NCBI GenBank assembly: GCA_000227505.4
Contig: AGIF02000001.1
Location: 1,570,035 to 1,634,034 of the forward strand
DNA length: 64,000 nt
Reading direction: 5' to 3'
Source: a gamma proteobacterium HIMB55
Lineage (GTDB): Bacteria; Pseudomonadota; Gammaproteobacteria; Pseudomonadales; Halieaceae
The translations under genes were made by a program, and so were the position numbers. Below the pieces are notes generated by a model, which was given only the letters and a program-made list of their open reading frames with translations, did not search any database and had not been told where the DNA came from. Shown one piece after another: positions 10,795-20,383 of the stretch; within the stretch, counting starts at the first letter, position 1, and the number at the start of each line of letters is the position of its first letter.

Positions 10795-10880
10795 CTTTCT
10801 TCTCCCAGAGTAATTATTCGTTATTTTGCGAAGTACTCTCGCTTTCCTGAAGTGTTATGTAAAGCGTCCAATAATGATTG

Positions 10881-10914
10881 AGGCAAAAAACAGGCAAAAA
10901 ACAGGCAAAAAAAA
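10881..10914. repeat. Short A-rich direct repeat, three copies
   Basis: Three adjacent copies of an 11-base GGCAAAAAACA-like unit precede the fusA2 terminator; the last copy runs into its A-tract. Read on the minus strand this is a U-rich stretch just after the terminator stem. It may be simple slippage expansion. Confidence 0.7.
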
Positions 10915-10935
10915 GCCCCGCGATGCGGGGCTTTC
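10905..10935 (-). terminator. Intrinsic terminator of fusA2
   Basis: A perfect 10-base stem (10912-10921 with 10925-10934, three-base loop) of mostly G and C is followed on the minus strand by a long U-tract. It lies about 30 bases past the fusA2 stop codon. Confidence 0.9.
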
Positions 10936-10962
10936 ACTGTTTGAGCTGGAGTCGAAAAGCCC

Positions 10963-13056
10963 TTACTTAGACTTTGCTTCCTTGCGCGCTTTCGCCTCTT
11001 CGATCACGGTTGTCGCAACGCTTGCAGGACATGGCAAGTAGTGAGAAAACTCCATGGAGAACTGACCACGACCTGATGTCATTGTGCGCAGCGAGCCGAT
11101 GTAACCGAACATTTCGGCCAGTGGCACGTCAGCCTTGACACGAACACCTGTAGTACCCGCTTCCTGATCTTTGATCATGCCGCGACGACGGTTCAAATCA
11201 CCGATAACATCGCCTACGTGATCGTCAGGCGTGAATACGTCGACTTTCATGATGGGCTCGATCAACTGCGGAGAAGCTTTTGGCATTGACTGACGGAATG
11301 CGCCCTTTGCTGCCAATTCGAAAGCAATCGCTGACGAGTCAACCGCGTGGAAACCACCGTCGTACAGTTCAACGGCGACGTCGAGTACTGGGAAGCCCGC
11401 CAATGGGCCCTCCTGCATCATCACTTCGAAGCCCTTCTCAATCGCTGGGAAGAATTCCTTCGGTACGTTTCCGCCGACAACGCTCGACGTAAATACGTAG
11501 CCATCACCGGGTTGTCCGGGAGTGATGCGATAGTCGATCTTACCAAACTGACCTGAACCACCAGACTGCTTCTTGTGCGTGTAGCTGTCTTCGATCGCCT
11601 GAGTGATCGTCTCACGGTAAGCAACCTGTGGTTGACCTACTTCGAGCTCAACACCATAAGTACGACGCAAAATGTCGATCTTGATGTCGAGGTGAAGTTC
11701 GCCCATACCCTTAAGGATGGTCTCACCAGAATCTTCGTCTGTTTCAACGCGGAACGATGGGTCTTCTGCAATCATCTTGCCGATCGCGATACCCATCTTC
11801 TCTGAGCCACCTTTGTCCTTAGGCGCTACAGCAATTGAGATCACAGGGTCAGGGAACACCATTGCTTCGAGTGTGCAGGGTGTATCCGTTGAACAGAGCG
11901 TGTGACCCGTCTGGACGTTCTTCATACCGATACAGGCAAAAATGTCACCAGCTTGCGCAACATCGATTTCAGTACGGTCGTCGGCATGCATCTCAACCAT
12001 TCGGCCGATACGCTCGGTCTTGCCCGTTGCCGAGTTCAGGATGGTGTCACCCTTCTTCATCATGCCTGAGTAGACACGAATAAAGGTCAAGGCACCGAAG
12101 CGGTCGTCCATGATTTTGAACGCGAGTGCGCGAAGTGGCTCGCTCACGTCAACTTTAGCGACTTCACCGGTAGGCTCGCCTTCCTCGTCAGTCAGCGGCT
12201 GTGGATCAACTTCAGTTGGGCTTGGTAGATAATCAACAACTGCGTCGAGTACGAGCTGAATACCCTTGTTCTTGAACGCACTTCCGCAGAACGTTGGGAA
12301 GAAGTGCATTGTGCGCGTACCTTCACGGATGCAGCGCTTGATGTCTTCCATCGAGGGCGTTTCACCTTCCATGTACTCCATCATCAAGTCGTCGTCCATT
12401 TCGACAGCGGCTTCGATGAGCTGCTCGTGGTATGCCTCTACGTCGTCAACCATATCTGCAGGTACGTCAACAACTTCGTAGTTTTCTGGCTTACCAGAGT
12501 CATCCCAAACATAAGCCTGCTTGGTGAGCACGTCGACAACACCCACGAAGTCATCCTCGCGACCGATAGGCAGCGTCATGACAAGCGGGTTAGCAGCCAA
12601 TACGTTACGAACTTGGTCTACTACACGGTAGAAATCCGCACCGAGACGGTCGAGCTTGTTTACGAAGATCAAACGTGCAACTTCTGACTCGTTCGCGTAA
12701 CGCCAGTTCGTCTCTGACTGAGGCTCAACACCACCGGAGCCACAGAATACGCCAACACCACCATCCAGAACTTTCAACGAACGATACACCTCGACCGTGA
12801 AATCCACGTGTCCGGGTGTGTCGATGATGTTCATGCGGTGATCTTTCCAGAAACATGTGGTCGCAGCTGACTGAATCGTAATGCCGCGCTCCTGCTCCTG
12901 CTCCATGAAGTCCGTTGTGGCAGCGCCGTCGTGAACTTCGCCGGTTTTATGGATTTTACCGGTGAGCTTCAGGATACGTTCAGTGGTTGTGGTTTTACCC
13001 GCATCCACGTGCGCGAAAATACCGATATTGCGGTATAAGGATAAGTCTGCAGACAT
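10963..13056 (-). CDS. fusA2: Elongation factor G, second type (FusA2)
   Basis: A 697-residue translational GTPase. The G domain has the P-loop [15 protein letters not shown], switch motif [17 protein letters not shown] and NKLDRLGAD, followed by domains II-V to the C-terminus. Sequence features such as [20 protein letters not shown] match the second EF-G paralogue of Vibrio, Shewanella and Pseudomonas and not the str-operon FusA. It stands alone, without rpsL, rpsG or tuf. Paralogues of this type support translocation, or ribosome recycling in some species; which applies here cannot be read from sequence. It has its own terminator downstream and a long 5' region upstream. Confidence 0.92.
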   Translation of the reverse strand: MSADLSLYRNIGIFAHVDAGKTTTTERILKLTGKIHKTGEVHDGAATTDFMEQEQERGITIQSAATTCFWKDHRMNIIDTPGHVDFTVEVYRSLKVLDGGVGVFCGSGGVEPQSETNWRYANESEVARLIFVNKLDRLGADFYRVVDQVRNVLAANPLVMTLPIGREDDFVGVVDVLTKQAYVWDDSGKPENYEVVDVPADMVDDVEAYHEQLIEAAVEMDDDLMMEYMEGETPSMEDIKRCIREGTRTMHFFPTFCGSAFKNKGIQLVLDAVVDYLPSPTEVDPQPLTDEEGEPTGEVAKVDVSEPLRALAFKIMDDRFGALTFIRVYSGMMKKGDTILNSATGKTERIGRMVEMHADDRTEIDVAQAGDIFACIGMKNVQTGHTLCSTDTPCTLEAMVFPDPVISIAVAPKDKGGSEKMGIAIGKMIAEDPSFRVETDEDSGETILKGMGELHLDIKIDILRRTYGVELEVGQPQVAYRETITQAIEDSYTHKKQSGGSGQFGKIDYRITPGQPGDGYVFTSSVVGGNVPKEFFPAIEKGFEVMMQEGPLAGFPVLDVAVELYDGGFHAVDSSAIAFELAAKGAFRQSMPKASPQLIEPIMKVDVFTPDDHVGDVIGDLNRRRGMIKDQEAGTTGVRVKADVPLAEMFGYIGSLRTMTSGRGQFSMEFSHYLPCPASVATTVIEEAKARKEAKSK

Positions 13057-13704
13057 TGTTCTACTCTTCCAGTCGGTTGTGTTAACTCGGTCAGTTCGCA
13101 GCCCATACGGCTACAAACCATGTCACCCAGACAGCCGAAATACCGTCGCCCAGATAACGCCTAAACATGTGTTTACTCGGGATTCGCGATGCTTGTGACG
13201 GGCGACCCTTTCAATGCGCGCGCTTTTTACCACATTAAGGTGCTGATAAGTAGGTGTTGTTCGACAAAGTGATAACTTTTGACGTTACGGATTGGGCACT
13301 TACTCCGAAATCCCGTTTTGCGCGGATTTCCTTTGCTACCGTGGCACATTTTCGTCCTCAACCCAGTGGGGGGGCGGGGGGGCGTCGTGTAGGGGCGTGT
13401 AATAGTGACGCGGAACGATGAAGGACAAAAATTGAGCGCAATCCGTGCCTGGAGGCTACCAGTGTGCGTTCAAATGGTGAGCTTCTTCTGCAGCTGACTG
13501 GATAGCTCAATAAATCGAATGACATACAGATACTCAGACCGAGCACTGGAAATCTAAATCGATTGAAAATCCTGCCTCACTGCTTGAATTTTTAACCAGT
13601 TCCCGCCAATGTCTACGCACAGCAAGTGACCAGTCGCGCCTAAAAACCGTTAACAAATAGCGCTTGGTCATCAACGTCGTTAACGAAAAAAGCGAGTGAT
13701 AATA
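13057..13704. other. Gene-free stretch between fusA2 and acyl-CoA synthetase
   Basis: These 648 bases hold the divergent 5' regions of fusA2 and the acyl-CoA synthetase. No open frame with a ribosome site and family resemblance was found. The one striking element is two runs of seven G separated by one C (13368-13382). A regulatory RNA is possible but I see no decisive promoter or terminator pair. Confidence 0.6.
13368..13382 (+). repeat. Near-homopolymeric G tract (G7-C-G7)
   Basis: Fifteen bases consist of seven G, one C and seven G, on the plus strand between two divergent genes. Such tracts can form G-quadruplex-like structures or vary in length by slippage. No gene is disrupted. Confidence 0.8.
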
Positions 13705-15258
13705 ATGAAGACCAATATCGGCCTGCTTCTTACCAAACGAGCCCACCTTAATCCTGAGCGCGAAGCCTATGTAGAAAGCGATGGAAGTAGACGCTACAGC
13801 TTTAAAGAGCTTAACGAGCGCTCTAATCGTCTTGCAAACGGCCTGATCGAGAACGGTCTGCAGAAAGGTGATCGTGTCGGTCTGTTATTGATGAATTCAG
13901 TGGAATTCATGGAGTCATTTTTCGCGGTAGCGAAAGTAGGCGGTGTTGTCGTACCACTCAACTGGCGCCTGGTGGCGGACGAGCTCGAGTTCATCTTGAA
14001 AGACTCTGGTGTTAAAACGCTGATCTTTGACAACGACTTCGCTGGCACGGTTGCGGAACTCGAGAGTCGCGGTGATAAAACCGATATCAGCCAGTGGCTC
14101 CATGTGCTCGGTGGCGCTGACGCAGGTGCTTGCCAACCCTTCGCAAAATCATACGACGCCTACTGTGCGGAGTCCTCAGACAGCGAGCCCGTCTGCGGCG
14201 CTGAAGACGACGACATGTTGTACATCATGTACACATCGGGCACGACCGGTCTGCCTAAAGGCGTGGTACACACCCACAGCACAGCCATGTGGGGTGTCTT
14301 CACGATTCACGCGACAGCGGACTATCAAGCCAATGAGCGTTATATCGCCTGCCTTCCTATGTTCCACGTTGGCGCGCTCACACCACTGACCATCAACGCT
14401 TATCACGGCGCAACCACCTATGTGATGCGCAGTTTTGATCCAGTTGCCGCATGGGAATGCGTGCAGCGCGAGAAAATCACAAGCGGCCTCATGGTGCCGG
14501 CGATGCTGAACTTTATGGTTCAAGTGCCGAATTACGAGAACTACGACTGGTCTAGCGTGCGCTGGTTCATGACGGGTGCTGCTCCTGTACCAGTCGCGTT
14601 GACACAACAATTCCAAGAGATGGGTATCGATATCACCCAGGTCTACGGCTTGACCGAGACCTGTGGTCCCTCTTGCCTCATGGACTCTATAAACGCTGTG
14701 CGCAAGCCCGAGTCCTGTGGAAAACCTTTCTTCTTCACCGAAGTGAAGGTTGCTGACAGTGACGGTAATGAGCTCCCAATCGGCGAAGCCGGCGAGATGC
14801 TCGTTCGTGGTAAGCACGTCATGCGTGAGTACTGGAACCGGCCTGATGCGACCGCGGACACACTCGTTGACGGGTGGCTTCGAACGGGTGACGTGGGCGT
14901 CATGGATGACGAGGGCTTTTTCGCCATTCAAGATCGCATCAAGGACATGATTATTTCAGGCGGAGAGAATGTTTACCCCGCTGAAATCGAAGGCGTCCTG
15001 CAAAGCCATCCTGGTATCAGTGAAGCCGGTGTTATTGGTCAAAACAGTGCAAAATGGGGCGAATCCCCCCTCGCCGTGGTCGTGAAAACCGATCCTGCAC
15101 TGACTGCGGACGAGATACTCGCGTTCTGCCAAGACAAACTCGCTCGCTTCAAGCAACCAAAAGCGGTCGAGTTCACTGACATAATTCCCAGAAACCCGAG
15201 CGGTAAAATTCTCAAGCGTGTGTTGCGCGAGCAGTACCCATCGGACGCAGCCGGGTAA
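13705..15258 (+). CDS. Acyl-CoA synthetase (AMP-forming, long-chain fatty acid ligase type)
   Basis: A 517-residue member of the ANL adenylate-forming family, activating a carboxylic acid with ATP and CoA. It shows the phosphate-binding loop MYTSGTTGLPKGVVHTH (about 173-189), the YGLTET motif, the hinge region GWLRTGDVG and the C-terminal lysine motif NPSGKILKRVLRE. Substrate cannot be read directly; medium or long-chain fatty acids are most likely. I chose ATG 13705; a GTG three codons earlier is possible. It is a single gene followed by a hairpin with a T-tract. Confidence 0.88.
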   Translation: MKTNIGLLLTKRAHLNPEREAYVESDGSRRYSFKELNERSNRLANGLIENGLQKGDRVGLLLMNSVEFMESFFAVAKVGGVVVPLNWRLVADELEFILKDSGVKTLIFDNDFAGTVAELESRGDKTDISQWLHVLGGADAGACQPFAKSYDAYCAESSDSEPVCGAEDDDMLYIMYTSGTTGLPKGVVHTHSTAMWGVFTIHATADYQANERYIACLPMFHVGALTPLTINAYHGATTYVMRSFDPVAAWECVQREKITSGLMVPAMLNFMVQVPNYENYDWSSVRWFMTGAAPVPVALTQQFQEMGIDITQVYGLTETCGPSCLMDSINAVRKPESCGKPFFFTEVKVADSDGNELPIGEAGEMLVRGKHVMREYWNRPDATADTLVDGWLRTGDVGVMDDEGFFAIQDRIKDMIISGGENVYPAEIEGVLQSHPGISEAGVIGQNSAKWGESPLAVVVKTDPALTADEILAFCQDKLARFKQPKAVEFTDIIPRNPSGKILKRVLREQYPSDAAG

Positions 15259-15259
15259 G

Positions 15260-15304
15260 GCGCTTTTAACCCCCGAGTAACAAATTGGGGGCGCATTTTT
15301 CTTT
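15260..15304 (+). terminator. Probable intrinsic terminator of the acyl-CoA synthetase gene
   Basis: A C5/G5 stem (15270-15274 with 15287-15291) with a 12-base loop is followed by GCGC and a run of five T. It begins just past the TAA at 15256-15258. The large loop makes it weaker than the fusA2 terminator. Confidence 0.55.
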
Positions 15305-15343
15305 CCAGATAGAAGTCACAGCTAAACGTTAAGGCAATCACCT

Positions 15344-16822
15344 CTACTGATCGTTCAGTTGTCTGGCGCGTGCCGCCGCCATAACATCGAGATAGGCCAA
15401 CATCTCCTGTGTATTCGCATCAGGGCTCGTGATTCGAGCATGGTAATTGTCGATCACCAGCTGCTGCACCTCTGGATCATCTGGGAACGCATACCACGCC
15501 CAATCCGTAAGGTGTGATGCCATGACAATATCAACTGGTATAAGCGCTCTCGCTCTAGAGACAACATTGCTAGGCCCGCCTGCCAGCCTGACGATCTCGC
15601 GAGCCTGCGCATCGAACGTTGCCGGTGTCCAATGCGAGGGAATGTCGTCCCACCAACCTGTGTACAGCTTGATCACCATTTTCGAGACGTCTTCAAAGGA
15701 GACGTACTTCTCTTCCAACGTCGGGTGATTTTCCAACCGCTCAGGTAGCACAAGGCGTGTTGGAATCAGATCCTTACGTGTGCCTTTGTTAAGTTCCTCG
15801 ATGGTTTGAGCCGAGATCACCTCGAATACTTCGGCGAGCACCGTAAGGTTTTCCTGAATCATGGCTGGGTCATTTATGGGTTGACCATGCGCTGGAAGCA
15901 GTAAGGAAGGTTTTTCCGACGCCATCTCCCGAAGCGCCAATGCCCACTCCTCTGGGTGCCGCTGGACGCGTTTACCGTTACCGGCGTTAGGCAAAAAACC
16001 TTGGTAGTAGTCGGCTGTTGCCACAACACTTCGGCTGGGCACCCAAACGTAAAGCTGATCATCGGTCTCACCCCGGTGCGCTCTGAGGACGAAGGACTCC
16101 CCGCCGACAACAATCTCAGTTGTGCCCGAGAAAGTGGCCGTTGGGTAAAACATATCGTCCTTCGTCTCAGGCATGCTCTCGAGCGGTTGCCCTAAATAGC
16201 GGGCGACACTACCCCGTAGCTTCCGATACCGATCGAATCGCGCCACCAAAGCGTCCGTCGCTACGATTTGAGGGTCGTCCCCCACCAAAGCCCAAGTCCC
16301 AAAGGCATGGTCAGAATGGCCGTGCGTGTAGATGATTGTATGAATCGGCATAGACGAGACCGAGGCGACCAATTCCGCAATGGCCGGTCCCTCAGCTGCA
16401 GTCCCTGCATCGACCAACACCAAGCCTTCATCAGTCTCGAAAACCACCACATTTACCAGCGGCAAGTAGATCATCCAGGTGCGAGGAGCGACCTCCTCGA
16501 TGGTGCCGAGCGCTTTAGCGTCTTGTATGCCTTGCTCTGAGGCGGCAAAAATATCGCGTGCGATGGCATTCGACCATGTGCCACCAAAGGCACCGCCGCG
16601 CTTAATTGCTGGGTATAGGTCAGGAAACTCGATAAAGAGTGATGCGCGCGCATCGATACGCTCAGACGTACCTGCGGCTAGTCGAGCAGCCTGCCCACGA
16701 GCGTCGCGCTCCAACTCCTCTGCCGCGTCAACAAGCCCGCTACCCGTACCGTCGGATGCGTAATAGAAACCAAGCACGAAGCCCAAAAGCACCAAACCTG
16801 TCGATAAGAGAAATCGCTTCAT
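15344..16822 (-). CDS. Alkyl-sulfatase-like metallo-beta-lactamase-fold hydrolase
   Basis: A 492-residue protein with an N-terminal hydrophobic signal or anchor (about 4-22). The metallo-beta-lactamase fold is shown by the dinuclear metal motif THGHSDHAFGTW near residues 165-176 and later His and Asp residues in AHRGETDDQ and LLPAHGQP. The C-terminal half resembles the dimerisation domain of SdsA-type alkyl sulfatases (YTGWWDDIPSHW). It probably hydrolyses a sulfate or other ester in the periplasm; the substrate is unknown. The ATG has a GGGAG ribosome site and lies 19 bases after the metalloprotease gene, so the two are probably co-transcribed. Confidence 0.8.
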   Translation of the reverse strand: MKRFLLSTGLVLLGFVLGFYYASDGTGSGLVDAAEELERDARGQAARLAAGTSERIDARASLFIEFPDLYPAIKRGGAFGGTWSNAIARDIFAASEQGIQDAKALGTIEEVAPRTWMIYLPLVNVVVFETDEGLVLVDAGTAAEGPAIAELVASVSSMPIHTIIYTHGHSDHAFGTWALVGDDPQIVATDALVARFDRYRKLRGSVARYLGQPLESMPETKDDMFYPTATFSGTTEIVVGGESFVLRAHRGETDDQLYVWVPSRSVVATADYYQGFLPNAGNGKRVQRHPEEWALALREMASEKPSLLLPAHGQPINDPAMIQENLTVLAEVFEVISAQTIEELNKGTRKDLIPTRLVLPERLENHPTLEEKYVSFEDVSKMVIKLYTGWWDDIPSHWTPATFDAQAREIVRLAGGPSNVVSRARALIPVDIVMASHLTDWAWYAFPDDPEVQQLVIDNYHARITSPDANTQEMLAYLDVMAAARARQLNDQ

Positions 16823-16841
16823 ATAGTCGTTATCTCCCGCC

Positions 16842-19280
16842 TTAGATGGGTGAGCCGGGAGGCACAGCTAGGTCGCCCGCGGTGTACGCTTCAGGATTCT
16901 CAATAATTGCCGCCACGCGGTTTGCGAGATACTTCATATGCGCGCCGCTGGCGGGATCTTTAACCCGCGCACGCTCTGCTCGTCGCTTGATCTTTGACAA
17001 GGCATCGAGCGCGTCTGCCCGCACTTGCGTCGCTGCTTGGGCATTAGCGAGCAGATCGGCAAGTCTATCGACGAGCAACAACTGCACGGCGCGCTCGATA
17101 CTCAAGAGCTCAGGGTCTTTGGTTTCTGGCCATCGATCATCGATAAGAATGGTCAGAACTTCACCAAAACTTGGCAGCGATGTATCAACACGATGTTGGT
17201 TATTCAAGCGGGCTGCTCGTTTGTGATCTGTGAGCTGATCAAGCGTAATGAGGGCTGCAGTGCTCGCCGCAGCCATTGGATCGAACACGTAGCCTGTATG
17301 CCGGGGGAATAGCTCTCGGCTCGCGCCCGACTGCGGCGGTCGAGGCGGAATGAGCGACGTCACTCGTTCAGGGATATTGAGCACGCTGGGTTCGAGCGTT
17401 GCTAACATCGCTGATAACGCCGCACGCTGATCAGTTGCAGCAACACGCTCATTGGGTACCTGACCATCGCCCCGCATCGCGTAAGTAAAACTTTGTCCGC
17501 CAAGCACTGTTGCCACTGCCTGCACCTGATATCGATGCATCAGGAACGCCGGCACTAATACATCCTCAAGCGAGGCCATCGGGCGGCCTGACTGAATCGT
17601 CCGCTCGGAGAAATCATTCAAGACAGCCGCTCGCAACTGCATCATGCGATTGAGTTCTGCCACAGGATCAGCACCGTTATCCCAAAGGCTGCCTTTGGGG
17701 TGCGCGGGCCCTGAACTGCCGCGCGAACCGATCCGAGCATGCTCGTCTGCGACAAAACTCAAGCCTGAAGCGAGTGTCTCAGCTATGATCTCTGCGCGAC
17801 CTGCCGCATCTGAAACCTCATCAGGAAAATCCTGATAACCCCAGATGACCGCGCGCTTGTCCCAATCGCCAATGCCAACATCATAGGCATCGCTAAGCAC
17901 CACCTCCCCTTCATCATTTAAGGTCACCAGTGGGTGCGGGTAATCCATCACCGAGGCTCTACCGTCGGCGCTCGCAGAAAAATTGTGCGCAATACCCAAG
18001 GTGTGGCCGACTTCGTGTGCTGAGAGCTGGCGGATACGAGCTAATGCAAATTCGCTCAACTGCCCCACCGAATCGCCATTCTCGTCATAAGGAGCAATGA
18101 GCCCCTCCGCGATAAGGTAGTCCTGACGAACTCTTAGCGAACCGAGGGTGACGTGACCTTTCAAAATCTCTTCCGTGCGTGGATCTCTGATACTCGAGCC
18201 GTATGACCAACCGCGCGTTGACCGATGAACCCACTGGATGACGTTGTATCGGATATCCATTGGGTCAGCCTCAGATGGCAAAACCTTCACCTGAAATGCG
18301 TCTTTGTAGCCCGCGGCCTCGAACGCTTGGTTCCACCAAAGAGCGCCCTCGATAAGTGCTGATTTCACGGGTTCAGGAGCGCCAGAATCAACCCAATAGA
18401 TAATAGGCTCCACCGCCCCGCTCATGTCTGCAGTTGGATCCACTTTCTCCAATCTGTGCCGGCGCGCAAAGGCTGATTTGATGGGCGCATCGATTGGGCT
18501 CGCGTAGTCATAAACGAGGGTTGCCTCGCCAGAATGAATGTAGCCGGCTCGCGCGTCATACGGCAGTGGCTGATAACCATCGTCCGGCAGTCGAATAAAT
18601 GAGTGATGACCGTGAACCGTTATTGCGTCAGCGTTGGGGGCAACCGTTCCAAGAATGCGTCCTTTTGATTTGCCAACCAAGGTGAGCGTTGCGTCAATCT
18701 CCGTATTGTCTGGAAAGGACTTAGTCTTGGGGGTGTAAATCGCAGAGCGGCTCTCATCAATTTTAAAAGAACCCTCGTCTCGGGCCGCAAGCAAATCCGC
18801 TATTCCCATCGCATCACTCAGCGCAAAGTCGGTCAGATCAATCACTAACGAGTCAGGACTCGACTCGACAACAGCAAAGCCCCAAATAATAGATTCAGCA
18901 AATGCCTCAGCGACGGCGCGGCGCTCCTGTGCGTCCTCGGACCGAGCGGTGTATTTGGTATTAAGTGCGGCGAGGAATACCTTCTTACCAACTTTCCGGA
19001 ACTCTACCAAAAACGTGTCGCCCAAACGCCCACGATCGAGGCCTAAGTCGTTTGATCCCAGGCCATGTGAGAGCCCGTTGTAGTATATAAACGGCCCTTC
19101 AATATCGCTAATATCCGCGTAGAGTCGGCCTTCCTCGCTATCCCAGTGAAGCGGAATAAAGCCTGGCATTTGCTGTGTATTCAGCAGCACTGACTCGACA
19201 CTTTCAGTCGCTCCGTCGACCTCTGAAGACCACACCCAGGGGCTTAAAAGAACAGCACCTACAACGACAAGAAAACGCAT
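16842..19280 (-). CDS. Zinc-dependent metalloprotease (DUF5117/DUF5118 type)
   Basis: An 812-residue secreted protein with a signal peptide ending near residue 18 (VWSSE). The zincin active site SAHEVGHTLGIAHNFSAS (HEXXHxxGxxH, roughly residues 421-431) provides three His ligands and a catalytic Glu. The N-terminal half, with PFIYYNGLSHGLGSNDLGLDRG-like text, and the long C-terminal region match the family of large bacterial zinc-dependent proteases with DUF5117 and DUF4953 domains. The start has a near-consensus AGGAGG ribosome site. The gene precedes the metallo-beta-lactamase-fold gene by 19 bases. The physiological substrate is not known. Confidence 0.86.
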   Translation of the reverse strand: MRFLVVVGAVLLSPWVWSSEVDGATESVESVLLNTQQMPGFIPLHWDSEEGRLYADISDIEGPFIYYNGLSHGLGSNDLGLDRGRLGDTFLVEFRKVGKKVFLAALNTKYTARSEDAQERRAVAEAFAESIIWGFAVVESSPDSLVIDLTDFALSDAMGIADLLAARDEGSFKIDESRSAIYTPKTKSFPDNTEIDATLTLVGKSKGRILGTVAPNADAITVHGHHSFIRLPDDGYQPLPYDARAGYIHSGEATLVYDYASPIDAPIKSAFARRHRLEKVDPTADMSGAVEPIIYWVDSGAPEPVKSALIEGALWWNQAFEAAGYKDAFQVKVLPSEADPMDIRYNVIQWVHRSTRGWSYGSSIRDPRTEEILKGHVTLGSLRVRQDYLIAEGLIAPYDENGDSVGQLSEFALARIRQLSAHEVGHTLGIAHNFSASADGRASVMDYPHPLVTLNDEGEVVLSDAYDVGIGDWDKRAVIWGYQDFPDEVSDAAGRAEIIAETLASGLSFVADEHARIGSRGSSGPAHPKGSLWDNGADPVAELNRMMQLRAAVLNDFSERTIQSGRPMASLEDVLVPAFLMHRYQVQAVATVLGGQSFTYAMRGDGQVPNERVAATDQRAALSAMLATLEPSVLNIPERVTSLIPPRPPQSGASRELFPRHTGYVFDPMAAASTAALITLDQLTDHKRAARLNNQHRVDTSLPSFGEVLTILIDDRWPETKDPELLSIERAVQLLLVDRLADLLANAQAATQVRADALDALSKIKRRAERARVKDPASGAHMKYLANRVAAIIENPEAYTAGDLAVPPGSPI

Positions 19281-19506
19281 AAAGACCTCCTAAAGATCGC
19301 CAGAAGGTAGCACGGAGACTGTTTTCTCTAAACCCTCGCAAGCACTAGACGTTTGGATGCATAAATAGACATGCAAACCTAGCAGGAATCGGATGGGGCC
19401 ACTTCGAGAAAAGATACTAGTGATGAGTGATTCGCGAAGTTGCTGGGCGACCTGGCAGACGCCGGTGTAGAAACCTCATCATCAAGACCTCGGCTAGCTT
19501 AGCTCG

Positions 19507-20373
19507 TCAATCGTGCAGCGTTATCGTGGCGACTTGCGACGCTCGGAGCAGGTCATTGGTGCGGCTCCCCATCAGCAGACTTCGCCATGGAGAGTGACTG
19601 TAGGCGCCCATGATCAAGAGATCCGCCTCTCGCTCTTCAATTGCTCGCGTCACCACTTGCTCAGGATCGCCGGGGATAAACGATGCATCTACAGAAAAGC
19701 CCTTATTTTTAAGGGTGCTTTCAGCCCACTCAAGATGACGCGCCGAATCCTGGCCGCGTCGCCCGGACATGATGACGTGAACCGGTAGATCTTTAAGGCT
19801 ACTTCGCTCGGCAATCAGTTTTACGCCACGACGTGTCATTCGGCCGCCATCAAACGCCACCAATAAACTTCTCGGGGCTCTGAAATCATCGGTCACTGTT
19901 AGGATGGGACGTCGGATCTGGCGACAAATCGCCTCCACGTGACGGCCCAGATCCCTTCGAGTTCGCGAGGCAGATTCTCCCCGTCGCCCAAGTACATACA
20001 TCGCTACCGAAGATTCTTGATCTTTCAGGGTCGTAAGCAACTGGCCATAACGCTGCCGCGTATCAACAGGTGTACTCGAGCGCTCAGCGCAGCCCGCTTT
20101 TAGCGCATTCAGAAATAAGCGCCCCTCTTCCCGAACAGCGCGGTTTTTCTCGCCCTCCTCGGCTGAAAAACGCTCGAGCAAGTGCTCCTGAGCGTCCATC
20201 TCGAGCGAGCCACTTCTATCAATCCCCGATGCTACCTCCTGGTGGCGATCAATAACGTGCAGCAACTCGACAGGCGCTGATAAATGCTTCGCCGCCCAGG
20301 TTGCATAATCGGCTACGTGCGTTGCGTAATCGGATTGATCAACACAGGCGAGGACTTTCTTGGGAGCGCGCAT
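19507..20373 (-). CDS. Universal stress protein, tandem UspA domains
   Basis: A 288-residue protein made of two UspA-type domains. The first begins KKVLACVDQSDYATHVADYA (about 4-140), the second begins RSLLVAFDGGRMTRRGVKLI and ends with the nucleotide-binding loop LIMGAYSHSPWRSLLMGS. Starting at ATG 20373 gives a GAGG ribosome site that overlaps the TGA of the upstream SulP gene; a longer frame starting at 20463 would overlap SulP by 80 bases and is rejected. Pairing with a SulP transporter suggests a regulatory or energy-sensing link, but that is inference. Confidence 0.88.
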   Translation of the reverse strand: MRAPKKVLACVDQSDYATHVADYATWAAKHLSAPVELLHVIDRHQEVASGIDRSGSLEMDAQEHLLERFSAEEGEKNRAVREEGRLFLNALKAGCAERSSTPVDTRQRYGQLLTTLKDQESSVAMYVLGRRGESASRTRRDLGRHVEAICRQIRRPILTVTDDFRAPRSLLVAFDGGRMTRRGVKLIAERSSLKDLPVHVIMSGRRGQDSARHLEWAESTLKNKGFSVDASFIPGDPEQVVTRAIEEREADLLIMGAYSHSPWRSLLMGSRTNDLLRASQVATITLHD

Positions 20374-20383
20374 TCGAAAAACC

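Noticed and set aside
14176-14931. 251-codon minus-strand frame inside the acyl-CoA synthetase
   Set aside because: Overlaps the AMP-binding and hinge motifs; His/Arg-rich composition typical of shadow frames.
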